This document shows, one piece after another, positions 1-7,200 of a stretch of DNA of 12,581 bases. The stretch is taken from the NCBI GenBank assembly GCA_002494015.1, contig DLAR01000061.1, positions 1 to 12,581 of the forward strand. Reading direction: 5' to 3'. This DNA is from Porphyromonadaceae bacterium UBA7042. GTDB lineage: Bacteria > Bacteroidota > Bacteroidia > Bacteroidales > Muribaculaceae. The notes under the pieces are model-generated. The model was not told where the DNA came from, ran no database searches, and was given only the letters and a program-made list of their open reading frames with translations. Each line of letters begins with the position of its first letter. Positions within the stretch are counted from its first letter, which is position 1. A program made the translations under genes and the position numbers.

Positions 1-49
1 GCACTTCGATTTGGAATCTTCACAGTCCACGGCGCACTGCACTTTTTCG

Positions 50-79
50 TTGCCGAGATGTTATATAAAAATACTATTT
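50..79 (+). promoter_or_regulatory. possible promoter of the EamA permease gene
   Basis: The A+T-rich stretch before the preferred start at 94 contains TACTATTT (72-79), a partial match to the Bacteroidetes -7 box TAnnTTTG. A TTG lies at 50-52, about 19 bp upstream, where the -33 box would sit. Transcription would start close to position 86, leaving a very short leader before 94. If this promoter is real, the ATG at 58 lies inside it and cannot be the start. The match is weak, and the first 57 bases otherwise hold nothing I can identify. Confidence 0.25.
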
Positions 80-93
80 ACCCTGATTCGACT

Positions 94-990
94 ATGACTG
101 AAAAGCTGAAAGGAAACATTTTGATGCTCGGATCCAAGATTTGTTCGGGATTGAACCAAAACGCGCTGCGCTACCTGCTGCCCCGATGGATGAACGGTAC
201 TGCGGGCGCGGCATTAAGGCTCTGCTGGGGCGCGGCTGCATATTGGGTTATCGGTCTGTTCAAGGGGCATGAGGCCTCCCCCACCACTCTGAAGCAGCGC
301 ATGATTTTGCTTGGGTTCGGTGCCGTGTGTGTTTTCGGCTACATGTTTCTGTTGGTGGAGTCTCTGACCTATACCACCCCTATTTCCTCGGCATTGATTC
401 TCAGCACTGAGCCAATGTGGGTGTTTATTCTCTGTGCGATGTTTTTCGGTGAAAAAGGAACGGTTAAGAAATTTATAGGAATCGCATTGGGATTCGCCGG
501 AGCGTGTATGTGCATCTTCACCCAAAAGAGTAGCGATATAGCCTCCAATCCCTTACTCGGAAACCTGTTGTGTGCAGGATCGACAATCATCTACTCTGTC
601 TATCTCGTGCTGTCGGCGAGGATTCTGAAAGGCATAGACTCAATCACAATGCTGAAATGGACATTTCTCGGGGGAGCGGTTTCGTCAATAGCCGTCGTAG
701 CGATGTCCGGAGCCGACGCTCCCGTCCTACACGAAAGCCTGTTTTCAACCCCGATGCTGACACTGCTGTTTGTGCTCGTCTTCCCTACCACCGTAAGCTA
801 CCTGCTGCTGATTGTGGCCCTGAAAGTGCTTAAAACCACTGTAGTGGCAGTCTACGGCTATGTCACGCTGATTGTCGCGGCAATTGCCAGCTATATTCTC
901 GGGCAAGACAGGTTTGACTGGTTTCAGGCAATAGCGTTTGTCTTGATTGTGGCATCGGTCTATCTGGTCGAAATTGCCGAGGGGGAATAA
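94..990 (+). CDS. DMT-superfamily (EamA) permease
   Basis: Inner-membrane transporter of the drug/metabolite family; the substrate cannot be predicted. The 298-residue protein is hydrophobic throughout and has two repeated EamA halves (about residues 4-143 and 154-294), fitting the usual ten-helix fold. The first half ends in the familiar pattern of a helix with an S-x-x-L-x-x-x-E-P-M-W-V segment (about residues 98-111), a helix-breaking GEKG loop, then another helix; the second repeats this with the V-V-A-V-Y-G-Y-V segment. I chose the ATG at 94 because the protein then begins MTEKLKGN followed directly by the first helix, as is common in Bacteroidales homologues. An in-frame ATG at 58 would add 12 residues, and the frame stays open to the window's left edge. 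The gene converges on fabF and is separated from it by a strong hairpin. Family assignment is firm; start and function are not. Confidence 0.85.
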   Translation: MTEKLKGNILMLGSKICSGLNQNALRYLLPRWMNGTAGAALRLCWGAAAYWVIGLFKGHEASPTTLKQRMILLGFGAVCVFGYMFLLVESLTYTTPISSALILSTEPMWVFILCAMFFGEKGTVKKFIGIALGFAGACMCIFTQKSSDIASNPLLGNLLCAGSTIIYSVYLVLSARILKGIDSITMLKWTFLGGAVSSIAVVAMSGADAPVLHESLFSTPMLTLLFVLVFPTTVSYLLLIVALKVLKTTVVAVYGYVTLIVAAIASYILGQDRFDWFQAIAFVLIVASVYLVEIAEGE

Positions 991-991
991 G

Positions 992-1038
992 AATCACAGG
1001 GCCCTGTGGCGATGTATCAGCCATAGGACCCTGTGATT
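992..1038. terminator. bidirectional hairpin terminator between convergent genes
   Basis: AATCACAGGG (992-1001) pairs perfectly with CCCTGTGATT (1029-1038). The pairing continues inward between 1003-1010 and 1020-1027 with one A/C mismatch and one G-T wobble, giving about 19 stem positions and a 9-base loop. It begins one base after the permease stop codon and lies 32 bp beyond the fabF stop. Neither side has a long T-tract, so termination may rely mainly on the unusually long stem. Confidence 0.7.
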
Positions 1039-1070
1039 GTATCTGTCAGACTTCGGAATTAACCAGTCTA

Positions 1071-2336
1071 TTACTTTTCGTACTTCTTGAGGATGACAGT
1101 GGCATTGTGACCACCGAAACCAAAGGAGTTGGACAAGGCAGCGCGCACTGGGCGTTCCTGAGCCTTGTTGAAAGTAAAGTTGAGCGAGTAATCGATGTTC
1201 TCGTCCTCGTCACCTTCCTCGTGGTTAATAGTCGGGGGAACGATGTCGTTCTCGATTGCCTTGATGCTCAGCATGGCCTCAAGCGCGCCGGTAGCACCGA
1301 GGAGGTGGCCGGTCATCGACTTAGTAGAGCTGATGTTAAGCTTGTGGGCATAGTCACCGAACACCTCGACAATAGCCTTGATTTCAGAGATGTCACCGAC
1401 GGGTGTCGATGTGCCGTGAACGTTGATATAGTCGATGTCTTCGGGCTTCATGCCGGCATCTTCAAGCGCATTCTTCATCGAGAGGATAGCGCCGAGACCC
1501 TCGGGATGGGTAGCGGTGAGGTGGTGAGCGTCGGCGCTCATGCCACCACCGGCAACCTCGGCATAAATCTTGGCGCCGCGGGCGATAGCGTGTTCAAGTT
1601 CTTCAAGGACAAGCACAACCGAACCTTCGCCCATCACGAAACCGTCACGCGACGCGCTGAACGGGCGCGATGCAGTCTCGGGTGAATCGTTGCGGGTCGA
1701 AAGGGCGTGCATAGAGTTGAAACCGCCCACGCCGGCAGGATAAATGGCGGCTTCGGCACCACCGGTAACGATAGCGTCGGCCTTGCCGAGACGGATCAGG
1801 TTGAATGCGTCGATAATGGCATTGTTGGATGAAGCACAGGCTGAAACGACGCCGAAGTTGGGACCGTGATAGCCATATTCCATCGAGACGTGGCCGGATG
1901 CGATGTCAGCAATCATCTTGGGGATGAAGAAGGGGTTGTATTTAGGACCCTGATCTTCGTGTACGGCATAGTATCCGGCTTCTTCTTCAAAAGTGTGAAG
2001 ACCGCCGATACCGGCGGCGATGATAACACCCACGCGGTTCTTGTCAAGGTTCTGGGCCTCCTCCATGCCAGAATCGGCGACTGCCTGACGGGCAGCAACG
2101 AGCGCATACTGGGCATAAAGGTCAAGCTGACGCGCCTTGCGGCGGTCAAAATGGTCGGCAGCATTGAAATTCTTGACTTCGCAGGCAAACTGTGTCTTGA
2201 ATTTAGAAGCGTCAAAGTGGGTGATGGGGGCAGCACCGCTCTTACCGGCAACAGCGGCCTCCCAAGTGGTGTCGACATCATTACCGAGCGGGGTAATGGC
2301 ACCGAGACCGGTGACAACAACTCTTTTTAATTCCAT
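1071..2336 (-). CDS. fabF: beta-ketoacyl-ACP synthase II (KAS II)
   Basis: Cytoplasmic condensing enzyme of type II fatty-acid synthesis; it joins malonyl-ACP to a growing acyl-ACP and drives elongation, including C16 to C18 in the classical enzyme. At 421 residues it matches the usual FabF length. The thiolase-fold active site is complete: nucleophile Cys167 in VSACASS, His307 in VHGTSTPVGD, Lys339 and His344 in SSTKSMTGHLLGATG, and the C-terminal glycine-rich FGFGGHNA loop (405-412). The start MELKRVVVTGLG is the standard FabF N-terminus and has no Shine-Dalgarno, as is usual in this phylum. It lies downstream of acpP on the same strand with a 121-bp gap and is most likely co-transcribed with it. 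In many Bacteroidales rnc follows fabF; here a convergent permease gene follows instead. Confidence 0.98.
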   Translation of the reverse strand: MELKRVVVTGLGAITPLGNDVDTTWEAAVAGKSGAAPITHFDASKFKTQFACEVKNFNAADHFDRRKARQLDLYAQYALVAARQAVADSGMEEAQNLDKNRVGVIIAAGIGGLHTFEEEAGYYAVHEDQGPKYNPFFIPKMIADIASGHVSMEYGYHGPNFGVVSACASSNNAIIDAFNLIRLGKADAIVTGGAEAAIYPAGVGGFNSMHALSTRNDSPETASRPFSASRDGFVMGEGSVVLVLEELEHAIARGAKIYAEVAGGGMSADAHHLTATHPEGLGAILSMKNALEDAGMKPEDIDYINVHGTSTPVGDISEIKAIVEVFGDYAHKLNISSTKSMTGHLLGATGALEAMLSIKAIENDIVPPTINHEEGDEDENIDYSLNFTFNKAQERPVRAALSNSFGFGGHNATVILKKYEK

Positions 2337-2392
2337 GTATATAAGTTAGGAGAAAGATGTTAGTAAATAGAGGGAAGTGTAAATATACCGAA

Positions 2393-2446
2393 TAGGCTCC
2401 TCCGGCCGTAAAGGTGGGAAGAGCCTTGTGACAACCCGGTTACGGG
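2393..2446 (-). other. weakly structured acpP-fabF intergenic segment
   Basis: The 121-bp spacer holds AGGCTC (2394-2399) and GAGCCT (2421-2426), a 6-bp stem around a 21-base loop. Next to it is CCCG-GTTA-CGGG (2435-2446), a small 4-bp hairpin. Neither has a T-tract, so they look more like processing, pausing or mRNA-stability elements than a full terminator. Such an element could set the ratio of abundant AcpP to FabF, but this is inference. Confidence 0.3.
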
Positions 2447-2457
2447 ATCTGTAATTC

Positions 2458-2694
2458 TTACTTGTTAGCAGCTTCGATGTAGTCGATAGCGTCCTTTACA
2501 GTCTTGATGGTTTCAGCCTGATCGTCGGGGATAGTGATGCCAAATTCTTTCTCGAATTCCATGATGAGCTCAACGGTATCGAGGCTATCGGCGCCAAGAT
2601 CCTTGGTGAATTCTGCAGTTTCAGTTACTTCGTTCTCGTCAACGCCGAGTTTATCAACGATAATAGCTTTAACGCGTGATGCAATTTCAGACAT
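2458..2694 (-). CDS. acpP: acyl carrier protein
   Basis: Small acidic cytoplasmic carrier that holds fatty-acid intermediates on a 4'-phosphopantetheine arm and presents them to FabF and the other type II enzymes. The 78-residue length is typical. The DSL motif is intact in GADSLDTVELIM, with Ser37 as the attachment residue, followed by the acidic recognition helix (MEFEKEFGI) and the conserved C-terminal AIDYIE. Start MSEIASRVKAIIVDKLGV is the canonical ACP N-terminus. It is the first gene of an acpP-fabF operon and has a recognisable promoter directly upstream. Confidence 0.98.
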   Translation of the reverse strand: MSEIASRVKAIIVDKLGVDENEVTETAEFTKDLGADSLDTVELIMEFEKEFGITIPDDQAETIKTVKDAIDYIEAANK

Positions 2695-2736
2695 AGTTTA
2701 AGTTTTTTATGATTAATAAATTTCTTTTTCGCGGTG

Positions 2737-2768
2737 CAAAGTAAGCAAAAAATCTTTAATTATTAAAA
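2737..2768 (-). promoter_or_regulatory. acpP promoter
   Basis: Read on the minus strand, TTACTTTG (2737-2744) followed by CACCGCG is a near-consensus Bacteroidetes -7 box (TAnnTTTG, one mismatch). TTTT of an AGTTTTAAT run (2765-2768) sits 20 bp upstream in the -33 position. Transcription would begin near 2731, giving an A+T-rich leader of about 36 nt before the acpP ATG. Confidence 0.65.
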
Positions 2769-2791
2769 CTTTCGGGCATTAAAGTTGTTAA
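2763..2791. promoter_or_regulatory. inverted repeat abutting the acpP -33 box
   Basis: AACTTT (2767-2772) and AAAGTT (2781-2786) are perfect 6-bp arms around an 8-bp spacer. Flanking TTAA at 2763-2766 and 2788-2791 extends the symmetry to ten pairs with a single extra G at 2787. The repeat overlaps the putative -33 region of acpP, which is a plausible place for a regulator operator. No regulator is encoded nearby, and chance in A+T-rich DNA is possible. Confidence 0.35.
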
Positions 2792-2793
2792 TG

Positions 2794-2820
2794 AGGCTGT
2801 TTTTTATGTCCGGACAGCCT
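2794..2820. terminator. hairpin after the TonB-domain gene
   Basis: AGGCTGT (2794-2800) pairs with ACAGCCT (2814-2820) around a 13-base loop, 14 bp beyond the stop codon of the TonB-domain gene and before the acpP promoter. The T-run that follows the stem (TTTT at 2820-2823) is on the + strand; on the minus strand the stem is followed by CATTAAC. It probably helps insulate acpP from the upstream gene, but its polarity for minus-strand transcripts is not ideal. Confidence 0.45.
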
Positions 2821-2834
2821 TTTAAGCCGTTGCT

Positions 2835-3320
2835 TTATTGAATATTGAATGTAATCGGCAGCGTGTACCACACATTGACCGGCTTGCCGCCTACTGTCCC
2901 GGGGTTCCATTTAGGCATGGACTTGACGAGCCTGAGCGCCTCCTTGTCCAAGTCGGCATCCACGCTGCGGATGACTTTCGTTTCACCGATAGAACCGTCA
3001 GAAAGGACGACAAACCGAACAACCACGCGCCCTTTTATATTATTCTCGGCTGCCGCCGGAGGATATACCATATTTTTGGCTATCCAGCCATACAATTGGC
3101 TGTTTCCTCCGGGGAAAGAGGAAGCTACCTCGGCGCGGCTGACAACTTCCGTGGAAGACACTGTCTCAACTGCCGGGGCATCTTCACTCTTGACAGGCGG
3201 CTCTGTATGTTCCTGTTCACATTTGCTCTCAGGCACATATAGCTCAACATTGTTTCGCGCGGCCAATGACGAGCCTGCGGCCAAAAGCGTGACGATACAC
3301 GCGACCACTATTTTTTTCAT
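2835..3320 (-). CDS. secreted TonB C-terminal-domain protein
   Basis: 161 residues with a cleavable-looking signal peptide (about 1-20, ending SSLA), a Glu/Ser/Val-rich linker (about 35-68), and a complete TonB C-terminal domain (about 69-161). The domain shows the Bacteroidetes pattern FPGG, the YPPAA turn at 86-90, GRVVVRFVV with DGSI, and a final hydrophobic strand ending PITFNI. In true TonB this domain contacts the TonB box of outer-membrane receptors. Here there is no long proline-rich spanner, and the N-terminus resembles a cleaved signal rather than an ExbB-binding anchor, so energy transduction is doubtful. It may be a periplasmic binding or adaptor protein. It lies 50 bp after the DUF3298 lipoprotein gene on the same strand and is probably last in that transcript. 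Domain assignment is firm; role unknown. Confidence 0.85.
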   Translation of the reverse strand: MKKIVVACIVTLLAAGSSLAARNNVELYVPESKCEQEHTEPPVKSEDAPAVETVSSTEVVSRAEVASSFPGGNSQLYGWIAKNMVYPPAAAENNIKGRVVVRFVVLSDGSIGETKVIRSVDADLDKEALRLVKSMPKWNPGTVGGKPVNVWYTLPITFNIQ

Positions 3321-3370
3321 ATCGGGCTGTAAAAGTGTTTATTATAATTATAAAGAGTGTCAGCGCGGCA

Positions 3371-4204
3371 TTACTCGTTAAGGAGGGCCTTGACCTCGGG
3401 GGTTAGGTACTCGTTAAGCTCATAGGGGTAGACGGCCACGTCGATGTTGCCCATCGAATAAGGAGCGATGTCGTAGGGGTTGAAGTGGAACACGATCACA
3501 TCATTGTTGATGTAAGGCTGGCCGGGCGAGGTGAACTGCGAGACAAATACCCCCGCGTTTTCAAGCTGTGACTGATTCACGCCGAGCTGACGGGCAAGGC
3601 AGTTCTTGACGATAGCGAGAACCTCTTTTTCACTACCTGCGCGGAACATGTTATCAGCAGTCAGCACACAACCGCGCGAAAGATCGTAGGTGAAGGGATG
3701 GCTTGCGCCGTAGGGATGTGCTCCGCCGGTATAGGCAAAGGCTGAAATCTGATATGTCACCATCTGCTCGTTGACCTCTACAAGAGTCGCCGTCACGTCA
3801 TAGAAATATGGGGCTGCGTCATCTCCGCCGGGGATAGAATCGATGGCGGTGCATTTGGCATCTTCCCCGAGGAACGATGTGTCGGTCGTGTAACCGGTAA
3901 TAATCTTGTCTATATTGCGGTCAGCGACTTTGTCATGACCAAAAGAATAGCTGACAATGGTGTCCTGAAGTGACGAGATGTCAAAATCGCCTATTCGCTC
4001 AGGCCATTGAACGGATGCGCTGATGTCAATATACACGGTATCAACGTCAGTCCGGAAAAATTTTTCGGCTGATTTAACAGTCATATTGACCTCAAAGTTC
4101 CGCACACCATCGGTCGAGGACGCCCCCGAACCGTTGTTGCTGCCACACGAAACAGCCATCAAGGCTGCCACACATCCCACGAGGGGCAAATAGATTTTCT
4201 TCAT
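3371..4204 (-). CDS. DUF4163/DUF3298 (RsiV-like) lipoprotein
   Basis: 277 residues. MKK plus a hydrophobic stretch ends in AVSC with Cys20 as the likely lipidation site, followed by a Gly/Ser/Asn linker. No acidic export signal follows the Cys, which favours a periplasm-facing lipoprotein. Residues about 38-150 fit DUF4163. Residues about 153-262 fit DUF3298, with the characteristic FAYTGGAHP turn (156-164) and the FNPYDIAPYSMG segment (241-252). In Bacillus and Clostridioides this domain pair forms the extracellular lysozyme-binding part of anti-sigma factor RsiV; here there is no transmembrane or cytoplasmic anti-sigma part, so only a ligand- or cell-wall-binding role can be suggested. It lies 55 bp after the alpha-2-macroglobulin gene and 50 bp before the TonB-domain gene, all on one strand. 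Family firm, function unknown. Confidence 0.82.
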   Translation of the reverse strand: MKKIYLPLVGCVAALMAVSCGSNNGSGASSTDGVRNFEVNMTVKSAEKFFRTDVDTVYIDISASVQWPERIGDFDISSLQDTIVSYSFGHDKVADRNIDKIITGYTTDTSFLGEDAKCTAIDSIPGGDDAAPYFYDVTATLVEVNEQMVTYQISAFAYTGGAHPYGASHPFTYDLSRGCVLTADNMFRAGSEKEVLAIVKNCLARQLGVNQSQLENAGVFVSQFTSPGQPYINNDVIVFHFNPYDIAPYSMGNIDVAVYPYELNEYLTPEVKALLNE

Positions 4205-4225
4205 ATCCTGATATTTTGCTTTTTA

Positions 4226-4254
4226 CAATAACAACCATAGGTTGCTTTTTATTG
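4226..4254. repeat. bulged hairpin between the A2M and DUF3298 genes
   Basis: CAACC (4232-4236) pairs with GGTTG (4240-4244) over a 3-base loop. Outer arms CAATAA (4226-4231) and TTATTG (4249-4254) add six pairs, with a CTTT bulge (4245-4248) on one side. It starts six bases beyond the alpha-2-macroglobulin stop. No T-tract follows on the minus strand, so it may be a weak terminator or a 3'-end stabiliser within an operon. Confidence 0.4.
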
Positions 4255-4259
4255 TTCAA

Positions 4260-7200
4260 TCATTCAACTTTTATGATACCACCGGCGGAATGGGCGGTAA
4301 GCTGCGGGGCATACTGGCTCTGTACTGCCGCTATGCCCGAGGCATATTCACCGGCGTTGTTGACCCACATATCATAGCCGATCTGATAAGTTCCCTTGGG
4401 AAGCCTGTCGATGAAAATCTTGGTGGCCGAGTCGCGGTTTTCACGATAGAAGTAGATACCTTCTGTGAAAATCGGTGTCGGGAGCTGCTCGACAGGTTCA
4501 AAACAAGCGGGACGGTCGTCAACGACAGCGACATAGTCCATGTCACGGCCAACCTTGATTGTCAACATCACGCGCACCTTGTCGCCGGTGGCGAGAGGGC
4601 CGGAAATATCGGCGGTGGTGACTCCGTCGGGGGTAGAATTCACAAGCAACAGTTTTTTCTCGACCGACACAGCGTCGCAAGATGCGGCCTCGACATCGGC
4701 CATTACATCGGTAAACCGGCAGTAGACCGCGCCCCACGAGGGAGCGTCGCCGGGCTTGTTGACCGAGAGTGTCGCTCCCGAGGGGGAGAGACGTGAAATG
4801 TCAGTGCGGAAATAGCCGGTAATTTTTTCAACCTTGTCAGGCTCGACAACGCTCTCCCCTACCCTGACTGTCGCCCCTTGGGCGGGAGCGACCCAGCGTC
4901 CCGAGGTGGAGAGTATTGACGCGATTACTTCGGTCGTGGTGACAGACGTGCCCCAGTCGTTGGCCTCTTTCTGAAGAATAAGCCACTGGCGAATCATGTC
5001 GATGTCCTTGCAGCCGGGATCGACGGCGTGGAACGCCTCCAGCAGCACGGCGGTAGTTCCGACTTTGCCCATTGACCAAAGGGTCATGTTGTCAAGCGAC
5101 GGCCACCACATCCCCTTGGAGGGAGAGGTTTCGGCATACTGGCGCAACGATTCTACAATCTGCCCGGCGACACCTTTGTTGCCACGGTTAGAGAGAATGA
5201 GCGCGTAGACACCCTTGTCAAAAATAGAGCCGTTCTTCCATCCGGCCACGATGCGCTGCACCATCGCGTTGCTGACTGCCGCGGCCGCGGTCGACTGCCT
5301 GACATCGGGATAAAGAGTGCGCAGATAGGTGTAAAGGGTGTAATCTCCCTTAGGATACTTGCGGTAAGCCTTTGCAGTCTCGCTGTCAATCCACTTGACG
5401 GCGCGGGTCATCATGGCGCGGAGGTCGGAATTGTCGGGGAGGTAGCCGAGGGATGCAAGACGCCCCATCATGAGGAGAACATTCTCGGTAGACCACTGCG
5501 ATGCCTCGCTGCACTTGTCATACCACGCCCATCCGCTACCGCGTTCAAGGCGTTTGAGCAGTGCGACCGACGTCGAGTAGACATTCTTTATCTGCTTTTT
5601 ATCAAAGAGGAGCGACAAGCGGGTCATGCGCTCGGTATCACTGCGGGCATCCATCATCCACGGGGTTGCGTTGAGCAGCACAATCTTCAGATCGGCGTTG
5701 CGCTCAAGCATCGACACGAGAGTCGAATCGCTGCGGTCGCTGCGCTGCCACTCGCGGAGGGCATCGGCGACAACGGGGTTGGAACGGAGCAATCCGTCGG
5801 CAACCGCAGCCGAGAAGATTGATGCGCCGGCCTCGTTGGCTGTGGATGGTTCGAGATTGAGGAGGCCCGGAAGGGCGGTGACCACATACCACGCGGGGTT
5901 CTCGCAGAACTGGAGGGTAACGCGGGCATCGGCGGGCATCGAGGGAAGTGTCATCGAGAAATCAGCCTCGGAAGGTTGCAGATAGAACGGCACAGTCTCG
6001 ATAACCGGAGTTGTCGATGGCTGAACCGGTATGAGCGACTGCTCGCCGTCGGCAAAACCGGCAGCGGAGGACTTTACCCGATAGCCGATGAATGGATTAT
6101 CCATCGGGACAGAGAGTGTTGTCGAGACAGTGGCCGACTTGCCCGGCTCGATGACATCGTCACTCGACTGAGAGGCTGTCACCGCGCCTGACACGGCATC
6201 GAAAATCTCGACAACGGTATGGACAGCCTGCACGCTGTCACTGTTGTTCATCACCGAGGCGAGTATCACGGCCCGGTCGCCGGTGCGGAGGAAACGCGGC
6301 AAGTTGGGCTGCACCATAATCGGCTTGTTGGCAAGCACGGTAGCGGACGCGGTAGTGGTCAGCAATTTGTCAGTGAACGCGAGAGCGTTGAAACTCCATG
6401 TTGTATTGGCATTGGGGACAGTGAACGAGAACGACAGACGGCCGTCGGCATCGGTTGTCAGCATAGGGCGGAAGAAAGCAAGCGGAGTCTCCCCGTCTCT
6501 ATAGGCGAAGGGGGTAGTCTGAGGACCGTCCTGCGCTGACGCAGACACAACAGCCGACTCGGCAAGCATTACCCCTCCCGTGATTTGAGCGACATCCATA
6601 TCGGCTTCAAATTCCTCGTCAACAGCCAATTCTTCTTTATGCTCTCTGACAACGTTTAAATCATCAGTTCCCGCTTCGGCATTATAAGCGGTGGCTTTCA
6701 TGGTGCCGCGCAGACGCATGTTGTTGAAACGGTACATCGAGCGCGCTCCGAATCCCATATTCCACAGTTCAAAATGAGGGTCGGTTATAGATACACACTT
6801 TAACTGCTTAGAATCGGGAGCTGCCACCCAAGAGTGAGAGGTGGAAGATAATGAAGGCCCATTTATATGGAATCCGGGGGTAAAGCCTGTCCGCGGGTAT
6901 AACCGCCAGCTTTGTTTTGCCAAAGCATCGAGTGCCTGATTGTACATGTCAAGAATAACTGCGGAGCGAATGCCGTCACCTTTCTCATCCTTGACTCGGA
7001 ATGTCCATGTTTCCTGACTGCCCGGAACGACATGGTCGCGGAATGTCTCAATCTCAAATTCTATTGACGGTTTCGGTTCTGCAATCTGTACCTCATAAGA
7101 ATTTTGCGCGGTCTGATAATTACCGACACACAAAACAGAAAGACCGGCATCTCTGACATCGGATGGAAGTGAGACGGGAAGGGTGTGCATACCGGCAGGA

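Noticed and set aside
1107..1685. Long open frame on the + strand antisense to fabF (192 codons)
   Set aside because: It mirrors the codon pattern of a certain fabF, has no recognisable domain and no promoter; a shadow of the real gene. The frame at 1866-2330 is rejected for the same reason.
2835..3320. Cys8 of the TonB-domain protein as a lipobox cysteine
   Set aside because: Only seven residues precede it, too few for the hydrophobic core of a lipoprotein signal; cleavage after residue 20 fits better.
3321..3370. TTATAATTATAA-type symmetry between the DUF3298 and TonB-domain genes as a regulatory site
   Set aside because: Short and purely A/T, expected by chance in an A+T-rich gap; no -7 box of reasonable quality at a fitting distance.
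2838..3381. + strand open frames opposite the TonB-domain gene
   Set aside because: The minus-strand protein has a signal peptide and a clear TonB domain; the opposing translations have neither pattern nor promoter.
3371..4204. DUF3298 protein as an anti-sigma factor of the RsiV type
   Set aside because: It has a lipobox instead of a transmembrane helix and no cytoplasmic sigma-binding part, and its neighbours are not sigma genes; only the extracytoplasmic domains are shared.
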